Part shown: one piece after another, positions 1 through 4,528 of the stretch
Layout: each line of letters starts with the position of its first letter
Position numbering within the stretch: the first letter of the stretch is position 1
DNA from: an uncultured Collinsella sp.
GTDB lineage: Bacteria; Actinomycetota; Coriobacteriia; Coriobacteriales; Coriobacteriaceae
Length of the DNA: 12,356 nt
Direction: 5' to 3'
Assembly (NCBI GenBank): GCA_902489225.1
Contig: CABTZA010000039.1
Location: 1-12,356 of the forward strand
Translations under genes and position numbers: made by a program
The notes under the pieces: generated by a model
The model's database searches: none
The model's input: the letters and a program-made list of their open reading frames with translations, nothing else
What the model was told of the DNA's origin: nothing

Positions 1-4
1 ATGA

Positions 5-53
5 CTAGTCGTTTAAGAACGTCCCCAAAAGCTAGTCGTTTGGGACAGTTTTT
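5..53 (+). terminator. Possible + strand intrinsic terminator inside a short direct repeat
   Basis: GTCCCCAAAA (21-30) can pair with TTTGGGAC (39-46), giving eight pairs with a one-base bulge and an eight-base loop. Two bases later comes TTTTT (49-53). This is the layout of a rho-independent terminator reading left to right, so it may end a gene lying left of the window. The ten-base string CTAGTCGTTT occurs at 5-14 and again at 32-41, so the hairpin may belong to a repeated intergenic element. The terminator role is an inference. Confidence 0.45.
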
Positions 54-71
54 GGTGGTGAAGCACGGAGA

Positions 72-174
72 CGGCTTTACGAGGGGCCCCAGGTTGGCGC
101 GAGAAAGAGGAGCGAAGCGTACTTGGGTACGCGAGCGACGAATGAACGCCAAGATGGGGTGGCTCGTAAAGCCG
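72..174. repeat. 103-bp nested inverted repeat (structured intergenic element)
   Basis: The outer arms CGGCTTTACGAG (72-83) and CTCGTAAAGCCG (163-174) are perfect 12-bp complements. Moving inward, 84-99 and 147-162 match at 11 of 16 positions. At the centre is a hairpin, GCGTAC (117-122), loop TTGG, GTACGC (127-132). The element lies just past the stop codon of the transporter gene at 181 and contains no credible ORF or RBS. It could be a non-autonomous mobile or palindromic repeat, or a large 3' structure of the transporter mRNA. It has no U-run typical of an intrinsic terminator on the minus strand. Confidence 0.6.
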
Positions 175-180
175 AGCGGG

Positions 181-753
181 TTAGTTGAGTCTAAGAGCCT
201 TCTGGATGGGCAGGTAGAGGGCGCCGACCAGAATGGCGTTAAAGACGGCGGTCATGGCAACGACGGGCAGCATGGCGGCGGCGAGCTCGCCGACCACGCC
301 GAGCATGGCCATCTTGATGATCATGAAGATGACGCCGGAGACAAAGGTGGTCAGGAAGGTTGCGACAATGGCGATGGCTGGCTTGACCTGACCGTTCTTG
401 CCGGCGGCGTTGACGATGCCGGCCATGAGCATGGCGGCGATGCCCTCGGCGGCAAAATCGACGAACGGCGAAGTGGTGGTGATCTGGATCACGGCAGCCG
501 AGATGAGGCCAATGACGAGCGCCTGGCCGATGTTGGGACGAACGACCAGGATGGTGAGGCAGAAGGCCGAGATGATGAACTCGGGGCTGATCATGCCGCC
601 CGAGATGCCCGAGATGGCCTTGCCGACGGTGAAGTTGAGGATGAAGCCGGCAGCGAGCAGGATGGCGAGCAGGACGAGGGCGCGGACGTCGAGTTTGCCG
701 CGGTCGGCGGTCTGGACGGTGCGGGGCTGGGCGGCGGTGGTGTTCTGAGACAT
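181..753 (-). CDS. trpP: TrpP-like tryptophan transporter
   Basis: This 190-residue integral membrane protein resembles the TrpP/YhaG tryptophan transporter family (B. subtilis TrpP is of similar size). It has a short polar N-terminus (1-23) followed by about five or six hydrophobic segments, roughly 24-45, 57-71, 77-92, 102-116, 125-150 and 160-182. The GGM(I)SPEF stretch at 52-59 recalls the GGMKPDMM region I remember from TrpP. The start at 753 is preferred because GAAAGGA lies eight bases upstream; the in-frame ATG at 783 would add ten residues without a good RBS. The protein contains no tryptophan at all. Upstream on the same transcript is a Trp-rich leader peptide and a terminator, which strongly supports tryptophan as the substrate. 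Family assignment comes from resemblance only; an ECF-type substrate-binding component for another ligand is the main alternative. Confidence 0.8.
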   Translation of the reverse strand: MSQNTTAAQPRTVQTADRGKLDVRALVLLAILLAAGFILNFTVGKAISGISGGMISPEFIISAFCLTILVVRPNIGQALVIGLISAAVIQITTTSPFVDFAAEGIAAMLMAGIVNAAGKNGQVKPAIAIVATFLTTFVSGVIFMIIKMAMLGVVGELAAAMLPVVAMTAVFNAILVGALYLPIQKALRLN

Positions 754-798
754 GGTGAAAATCCTTTCGGAATGGGGGTGCAAGAGAAAAGCGGAGGC

Positions 799-928
799 GC
801 GTGATGCGAATGCGATCGGGCTCGAGATAGAAAAAGGCCCCCGGTCGAAACCGGAGGCCTTCCAATCACCTAGAGCGCAAAAACAGGCGTGAGGGACTCA
901 CTGTCGACCGATCGTATTCGCATCACGC
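799..928 (-). promoter_or_regulatory. Trp leader RNA: long-range inverted repeat flanking the attenuator
   Basis: In the minus-strand transcript, the leader segment 928-908 (starting at the last base of the final Trp codon) is complementary to 819-799 at 20 of 21 positions; the single mismatch is A opposite C. Beyond a two-base bulge a further TCGA/TCGA pairing is possible. The helix would enclose the leader stop codon and the whole intrinsic terminator, and its 3' arm exists only in transcripts that read through. It probably shapes the readthrough mRNA, for example by stabilising it or affecting translation of the transporter, but this function is inferred. Confidence 0.6.
831..860 (-). terminator. 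Intrinsic terminator acting as attenuator of trpP
   Basis: On the minus strand, AGGCCTCCGGT (860-850), loop TTCG, ACCGGGGGCCT (845-835) form an 11-bp stem with ten Watson-Crick pairs and one G-U, followed immediately by TTTTT. It sits 37 bases after the leader-peptide stop and about 78 bases before the transporter start, the position of a transcription attenuator. The leader segment CGGTCGA (910-904) is complementary to TCGACCG (848-842), which covers the loop and part of the 3' arm. That pairing is therefore a candidate antiterminator. Confidence 0.88.
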
Positions 929-966
929 CACCACCAGTTGTTGAGAGACTTCATCGTGTTCTTCAT
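898..966 (-). CDS. Tryptophan leader peptide (22 aa, WWW)
   Basis: This short ORF has a strong RBS, AAAGGAG at 981-975, eight bases before its ATG. It encodes 22 residues with three consecutive Trp codons at positions 11-13 (bases 936-928) and ends at TGA 900-898. Three adjacent TGG codons in so short a peptide, followed by an intrinsic terminator and a transporter gene, are the hallmark of a ribosome-stalling leader peptide. By analogy with trp operon leaders, lack of charged tRNA-Trp would stall the ribosome at the WWW run. It would then leave CGGTCGA (910-904) free to pair with the terminator's 3' arm and allow readthrough. A ribosome reaching the stop codon would cover that segment and let the terminator form. 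A second in-frame ATG at 954 is possible but has no RBS. Confidence 0.92.
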   Translation of the reverse strand: MKNTMKSLNNWWWRDANTIGRQ

Positions 967-989
967 GTTGGTGGCTCCTTTCGTGATGC
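920..989 (-). promoter_or_regulatory. Leader hairpin with the leader RBS in a bulge
   Basis: In the minus-strand RNA, GCATCACG (989-982) and CCACCA (974-969) are complementary to CGTGATGC (927-920) and TGGTGG (933-928). On the 3' side these two segments are contiguous. On the 5' side they are separated by exactly AAAGGAG (981-975), the Shine-Dalgarno sequence of the leader peptide. The predicted fold is a 14-bp interrupted helix with the RBS bulged out and the start codon in the loop. Two of the three Trp codons form one strand of it. A translating ribosome would melt it. Confidence 0.55.
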
Positions 990-1017
990 CGTGGCGCGGT
1001 CGCACCTAGTTGCTGTT

Positions 1018-1054
1018 GCGCTGCACTATAGCACAGCGAAGTGTGTGCGGGGAA
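1018..1054 (-). promoter_or_regulatory. Candidate promoter of the trp leader/transporter unit
   Basis: On the minus strand TATAGT (1030-1025) is a good -10 element. The best -35 candidate, TTCCCC (1054-1049) with an 18-base spacer, is weak. A start near 1018 would give a leader RNA of about 50 bases before the leader-peptide ATG. A 23-bp AT-rich palindrome (1052-1074) abuts the upstream edge. Confidence 0.5.
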
Positions 1055-1074
1055 ATCTTTTTTAAAAAGATTTC
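1052..1074. repeat. 23-bp AT-rich palindrome
   Basis: GAAATCTTTTT (1052-1062) and AAAAAGATTTC (1064-1074) are perfect complements around a single T. The palindrome lies between the terminator hairpins of the dipeptidase gene and the promoter of the trp leader. On the minus strand it supplies the T-run after the GGCGGG/CCCGCC hairpin, so it may simply be the terminator tail. An operator or UP-like element for the downstream promoter is the alternative. Confidence 0.5.
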
Positions 1075-1145
1075 AGGCGGGTTTCCCGCCGGTCAAAAGA
1101 GCGGGCTGAGCGGGCGAGGCTGCCATTGCTGCCTTGTCCGCTCAG
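1064..1145 (-). terminator. Terminator region of the dipeptidase gene (two hairpins)
   Basis: Just after the stop of the dipeptidase, CTGAGCGG (1145-1138) can pair with CCGCTCAG (1113-1106). Alternatively GAGCGG can pair with a second CCGCTC copy that directly precedes TTTT (1099-1096). A second hairpin, GGCGGG-AAA-CCCGCC (1090-1076), is followed after seven bases by TTTTT (1068-1064). Either or both should end the transcript and insulate the trp leader promoter from the dipeptidase gene. Confidence 0.65.
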
Positions 1146-1153
1146 CTAAGACG

Positions 1154-3103
1154 TTACTCCTTATTGCGACGGTAGAGGAAGTAACCGCCCGCGGAGATGA
1201 CGGCAACGCCAGCGATGGCGAATGCGGCCACCATGCGGCCATCAAAACGATCACCGGTGGTGGGCAGGCCGCCCTTGGTGTTCGTCTTGTTAGTGGTTAC
1301 CGTGGTCGTGGTGTCGGACTTGCCAGGCTTCTCAGGCTTGGCGGCCGGCTGCTCGGGCTTAGCGGGCTGCTCGGGGGTACCGGGCTGCTCAGGAGTACCG
1401 GGCTGCTCAGGAGTACCAGGCTGATCCGGGGTTACCGGGTCGGTGGCAAGAGCGTCCTTGGCGTAGGTGATGGACACCTTGAGGCCGTTGATCTCGGTGT
1501 TCAGGTCGCTCGGGGTGAAGGGCTGGTCGAAGTTTTCGGCCTTCTGATAGGCGCGCATCTCCTGGAGCAGTGCCTTGCACTTCTTGTAGGTGTTCTCGGT
1601 AGCAGCCTTGCCGGCCTTGTTAGCCAGGGCAGTGCGGCCCTCGGTGGTCGTCTCGGCTAGCATGGCGGCGTCAACTTCCTTGTTCTGCTCGATGAGCTCG
1701 TTCTGGAGCGCATCGAGGTAGGCACGGACGCTGATACCAAGGGTGTCAGGGTTCTCAAAGCAGAGCGAGCTGATGTCCATGAGGACGTAGTTGATTGAGT
1801 TCTCGGGCTCCTCGTTGTACACGACGTCAGTCTGTTTGCAGTGATCGAAGGAGACGGTCTGATCGCTGAAGTACGGGCTGACCTCAGTTATCAGAGCGGA
1901 GTACAACGGGATGGCGACGGAGTACGCGGCGCGGGAGAGCATTTCCCACTGGATGGTAGCGACTTCGGGGTCATACCCGCGACGAATCTGGAAGAGGTTG
2001 ATCTCGGTGTTGCGCTCGCTGCCGATGCAATAAACACCATCAGTGTTCGCGTTGAGGCCAGGGACGTTCTCGCCGCGGTTGCCGAAGGCGCGAATCAACT
2101 CGAAAGTGCTCCAACCAGACTTGCCAGGCTTGAAGAACAGGGGCTGGATTTCGCTGACCATGGCTCCCTTTTGGTCAGGTTTTCCTTTCTCCTTTACTGT
2201 GATAATGTCGTAATCTGTGCCTTCGGTCAGCTGACTACCAAAATAATTGCGGCCTTGCACATAACGGGACCACTGGTTTACGCCGGAATCGGCGAGGCTT
2301 TCGCCATACGTTTTGGCGACATCGAATTTGCCGTCAGCGGAGTATTTGGCGAAACCCTTTTCTTCGGGCATGGATTGGATCTTTTCAGAGTGGAGGCAAT
2401 TCTCGGTGTCATTGAGGTCGACATCGTAGTTGAGGCTCCCGATATTAGGGTTGAGCGACGCGACGTCGTCAGCGAGCTTCATGGCGATCCACTGATGGGC
2501 GGAAAGTGTGGCGAACAGCCAGGTCTCGTTGTTGTCGGCGATGATGATCTGGTCGTTGGTGCAGACGCCTTGATCATCGATCAGGCTGCCGAGAAGCTCG
2601 ACGCCCTCGCGGGCCGTGGCGCTCTCGCCCAGGATGATGCTGCCGTAACTGTACTCGCCCAGACCCACTTCCTCATCGATGGGGTCTGCTGCAGCGGCCT
2701 CCTCGTTATAGGAGGTGCTTAGCGTGGCGGAGCAGGAGACGCCCTTCTCGTTGATGCCGGCCTCGGAGTAGGCGTCGGTGCGACCCATCCAGTTGGAGGG
2801 GTGGTCGCGTACATAGCTGTAGCGATAGGTAGGCTTGTTCGAAGTGTATTCAAAAGCAGATTCAATCGAGCTGTACTTAAAGCCAGGTTCGTGGGCAGGT
2901 TCGATGCCGTAGTGCTTAAGATAGCGCTTGCCAAAGTCCTCGGCGCGGCCGTAGTACGTGTTGCCGTCGGCCGTAAGGTTTTTGCCCATGTATATCTGCG
3001 TGCAGGCGAGCGCAGATGTCGGCATGGACATGATGGTTGCAGCTCCAAAGGCGAGGCCTATGCCTAGCTTCTTGAGCGCGTTGACGGGGTGAGTTTTCCT
3101 CAT
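1154..3103 (-). CDS. Secreted, sortase-anchored C69-family dipeptidase
   Basis: This 649-residue protein is a C69 (PepD-like) dipeptidase of the N-terminal-nucleophile hydrolase superfamily. Residues 1-33 are a signal peptide with basic start, hydrophobic core and SALA cleavage site. Cys34 follows directly, so removal of the signal peptide would expose it as the N-terminal nucleophile. The family hallmark continues as CTQIYMGKNLTADGNTYYGR from Cys34. The catalytic domain runs to roughly 480-550, then a Pro-rich spacer (about 555-595) with PEQPGT-type repeats, a Thr-rich stretch, the sortase signal LPTTG (613-617), a membrane segment (about 623-642) and a basic tail. It should act on the cell surface to cleave dipeptides for amino-acid supply. 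GGGAGGG lies close upstream of the ATG. Most C69 enzymes lack such an anchor, so the added tail is notable. Exact substrate is unknown. Confidence 0.93.
   Translation of the reverse strand: MRKTHPVNALKKLGIGLAFGAATIMSMPTSALACTQIYMGKNLTADGNTYYGRAEDFGKRYLKHYGIEPAHEPGFKYSSIESAFEYTSNKPTYRYSYVRDHPSNWMGRTDAYSEAGINEKGVSCSATLSTSYNEEAAAADPIDEEVGLGEYSYGSIILGESATAREGVELLGSLIDDQGVCTNDQIIIADNNETWLFATLSAHQWIAMKLADDVASLNPNIGSLNYDVDLNDTENCLHSEKIQSMPEEKGFAKYSADGKFDVAKTYGESLADSGVNQWSRYVQGRNYFGSQLTEGTDYDIITVKEKGKPDQKGAMVSEIQPLFFKPGKSGWSTFELIRAFGNRGENVPGLNANTDGVYCIGSERNTEINLFQIRRGYDPEVATIQWEMLSRAAYSVAIPLYSALITEVSPYFSDQTVSFDHCKQTDVVYNEEPENSINYVLMDISSLCFENPDTLGISVRAYLDALQNELIEQNKEVDAAMLAETTTEGRTALANKAGKAATENTYKKCKALLQEMRAYQKAENFDQPFTPSDLNTEINGLKVSITYAKDALATDPVTPDQPGTPEQPGTPEQPGTPEQPAKPEQPAAKPEKPGKSDTTTTVTTNKTNTKGGLPTTGDRFDGRMVAAFAIAGVAVISAGGYFLYRRNKE
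1363..1434 (-). repeat. 18-bp tandem repeats encoding PEQPGT units
   Basis: Four consecutive 18-base units lie at 1363-1380, 1381-1398, 1399-1416 and 1417-1434. The second and third are identical, the first differs at two positions and the fourth is more diverged. They encode hexapeptides of the type P(E/D)QPGT in the wall-spanning stalk of the dipeptidase. Such in-frame repeats commonly vary in copy number between strains and would change stalk length without altering the reading frame. Confidence 0.85.
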
Positions 3104-3248
3104 TTTCCCTCCCAGCGTGCGAAAGCCCTCCGTTGCCAGAGGGCTTCAGCCAATAAAGACACCCCATTAGCGTAACGAACTGGAAACAATATTCATCTAT
3201 GAAAGAAACTTACTCGATAAGCGTAATGAAATATGCGATGAGCGGTTA

Positions 3249-3277
3249 ATTATACTCAGTTTGTAGCTTTACTTTAA
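3249..3277 (-). promoter_or_regulatory. Promoter of the C69 dipeptidase gene
   Basis: On the minus strand a perfect TATAAT (3254-3249) is preceded at a 17-base spacing by TTAAAG (3277-3272), which matches three of six consensus -35 positions. Transcription would begin near 3242, leaving a long 5' UTR of about 140 bases. Confidence 0.6.
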
Positions 3278-3333
3278 TAAAGGCGCCCTGTGATTACTGT
3301 AGCCGAATAAAGTAGCTGGGAATGCCCGAAATG

Positions 3334-3374
3334 AAAATCCCCCTGCTGTTTGGCAAATGCATAAACAGCAGGGG
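3334..3374 (-). terminator. Terminator of the lipid kinase / small protein unit
   Basis: On the minus strand AAACAGCAGGGG's complement is read first: CCCCTGCTGTTT (3374-3363) pairs perfectly with AAACAGCAGGGG (3351-3340) over 12 bp, with an 11-base loop. It is followed by GATTTTCATTTC. It lies 36 bases after the stop of the small gene, which supports that gene being part of the same transcript. Confidence 0.85.
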
Positions 3375-3410
3375 AGACGATAATTGGATGAATATCATAC
3401 CAATGTGGAA

Positions 3411-3503
3411 TTACTTCTTCCGGCGGTGGATCACGTTGATCGCATAGCCGACGAGCATGGCCAAAACGATGATGATGAAGCCGAGCAGGGGATTGTCGTT
3501 CAT
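3411..3503 (-). CDS. Small single-pass membrane protein (30 aa), unrecognised
   Basis: This 30-residue ORF runs from ATG 3503-3501 to TAA 3413-3411. A strong GGAGG lies five bases before the ATG and overlaps the end of the upstream kinase: the kinase stop TAG is the first part of TAGGAGG. The product has a short polar start (MNDN), one hydrophobic helix (about residues 5-24) and a basic C-terminus HRRKK, so an N-out/C-in single-pass topology is expected from the positive-inside rule. Only nine bases separate it from the kinase and a terminator follows directly, so it is very likely co-transcribed and translationally coupled. It may help recruit the kinase to the membrane, but that is inference from position. 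I do not recognise a family. Confidence 0.75.
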   Translation of the reverse strand: MNDNPLLGFIIIVLAMLVGYAINVIHRRKK

Positions 3504-3512
3504 AGGGTCCTC

Positions 3513-4430
3513 CTATTTTCCGAGCGGGGAGAATTCGTCGACGATGAGGTCGAGGCATTGTGGAAGCGCGCGGGCTCCAAAGACGCCCGAGTTGCTGGAG
3601 ATAATCTCGCCATCGAACTGCATGCCCAGCGACGGGGTGCAGGTGATCTTGGCTTCCTTGGTCTGGATGATCTTGAACTGCGGGCGCCCGAGTACCTTGC
3701 CGGCGGGGTCGAGTGCGGCGGTGATCACGGTAGGCAGCAGCTGCACGGTGCGCACGGGTTCGATGACCGCAATGTCGACCATGCCATCGTTCATACGGCA
3801 GTCGGGGAACAGGTTGATGTCGTTTTGGATGACCGAGGTGTTGCCGGCCATGCAGCAGATGCCGTCGAGCTCCTCGACAATGCCGTCATGCTCAATCGTA
3901 AAGTGCGCTACCGTAGGGTTGGGCGTGGCGAGCGCAGAGAGGAAGTAGGCGATCTCGCCGATGTCGTTTTTGGTGGGGGCGGCCTTCATCATGATCTCGG
4001 CGTCGAAGCCCGAGCCGGCGATGATGATGAAGCCGTGGCGCTTCTCGTTGCCGTTCTCGTCGAGCCAAAAGAGCTCGCCCATGTCGACTTTGACCGTGCG
4101 ACCGGCACGGCAGGCCTTGGCGAGCGCCGCCGCCTCGGGGGCATTGCCGATGTTGTTGAAGAACAGGCAGGCTGTGCCGGAGGGGAAGACGAGCGTGGGG
4201 ACACCGCACCCGCGCATCTGGTCGAGCACGTTGGAGACGGTGCCGTCGCCGCCCGAAACGACCACGCGGTCAAACTCGCGCACGTCTGCCACGGCGTCCT
4301 CGGGTTCCATGCCATCGCCGATAAAGCGCATCACGACCTCGTCGCCGCCCTGTGCAAGGGCGTGCGTGAATGCGAAGATTTCATCTGAGCTGGGGCCCGA
4401 TGCCGGGTTGTGGATGATAAGGCAGCGCAT
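3513..4430 (-). CDS. Diacylglycerol/lipid kinase, YegS/DgkB type
   Basis: This 305-residue protein belongs to the DAGK catalytic-domain family, which phosphorylates diacylglycerol or related lipids at the inner face of the membrane. Visible motifs are NPASG (8-12), the nucleotide-binding GGDGT (60-64), PSGTA (83-87), NDGMVDI (214-220) and DGE (273-275). Length is normal for YegS/DgkB proteins. The third motif reads PSGTACLFFNN rather than the more usual PxGTxND form, a deviation in a phosphate-binding loop. It could recycle diacylglycerol released by lipid or teichoic-acid modification; substrate is not determined by sequence alone. The ATG has only a weak RBS. A -10 element, TATACT, lies at 4464-4459 on the minus strand. 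The gene is followed within nine bases by a small membrane-protein gene. Confidence 0.9.
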   Translation of the reverse strand: MRCLIIHNPASGPSSDEIFAFTHALAQGGDEVVMRFIGDGMEPEDAVADVREFDRVVVSGGDGTVSNVLDQMRGCGVPTLVFPSGTACLFFNNIGNAPEAAALAKACRAGRTVKVDMGELFWLDENGNEKRHGFIIIAGSGFDAEIMMKAAPTKNDIGEIAYFLSALATPNPTVAHFTIEHDGIVEELDGICCMAGNTSVIQNDINLFPDCRMNDGMVDIAVIEPVRTVQLLPTVITAALDPAGKVLGRPQFKIIQTKEAKITCTPSLGMQFDGEIISSNSGVFGARALPQCLDLIVDEFSPLGK

Positions 4431-4458
4431 ACTTACGTTCCCGTTCTGTGACTAACCG

Positions 4459-4466
4459 AGTATAGT
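4459..4466. promoter_or_regulatory. Overlapping divergent -10 elements between the lipid kinase and RNase D
   Basis: The eight bases AGTATAGT contain TATACT on the minus strand (4464-4459) and TATAGT on the plus strand (4461-4466). These would be the -10 elements for the lipid kinase and RNase D. Neither has a clear -35 at 16-18 bases. If both are real, polymerase could occupy only one at a time. Confidence 0.4.
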
Positions 4467-4528
4467 TGTAAGGCAATGCCGATATCCTACCCGTGTTTTT
4501 CGGGCCTAACCTTATTCGATGGGTTGAT

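Larger units (their letters stand above)
3104..3410. other. Intergenic region between the kinase/small-protein unit and the dipeptidase
   Basis: This 307-base stretch is AT-richer than the genes around it. From right to left (direction of transcription) it holds the terminator of the upstream unit (3334-3374), a promoter (-10 at 3254-3249) and a 5' UTR of about 140 bases. A hairpin lies near the UTR's end: AAGCCCTC (3146-3139) pairs with GAGGGCTT (3130-3123) around an eight-base loop, just before the dipeptidase RBS. I see no ORF with an RBS and no tRNA-like fold in it. Confidence 0.6.

Noticed and set aside
72..174. tRNA or other structured RNA gene in the inverted repeat
   Set aside because: The fold is a single long nested hairpin with no tRNA T-loop or anticodon arm, and no promoter was seen.
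754..783. Ten-residue N-terminal extension of the Trp transporter
   Set aside because: The RBS GAAAGGA lies between the two ATGs and fits only the start at 753.
1..804. Long + strand reading frame opposite the transporter gene
   Set aside because: It is low-complexity (Asp/Gly/Glu-rich) and antisense to a well-supported membrane protein with an RBS; a by-product of GC-biased codons.
799..966. T-box riboswitch controlling the transporter
   Set aside because: No T-box sequence motif or specifier-loop layout was seen; the WWW leader ORF with its RBS explains the control better.
1363..1434. Tandem repeats as a CRISPR-like array
   Set aside because: Units are contiguous, 18 bp, without spacers, and encode a Pro-rich stalk in frame.
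1841..2722. 293-codon + strand reading frame opposite the dipeptidase
   Set aside because: No RBS, no family resemblance, and fully inside a confirmed gene on the other strand.
3384..4388. 334-codon + strand reading frame opposite the lipid kinase
   Set aside because: No RBS or recognisable motif; the opposite strand carries all DAGK motifs.
4493..4528. Twelve-residue N-terminal extension of RNase D from GTG
   Set aside because: No RBS and the extra residues do not resemble the family; the ATG at 4529 matches the usual start.
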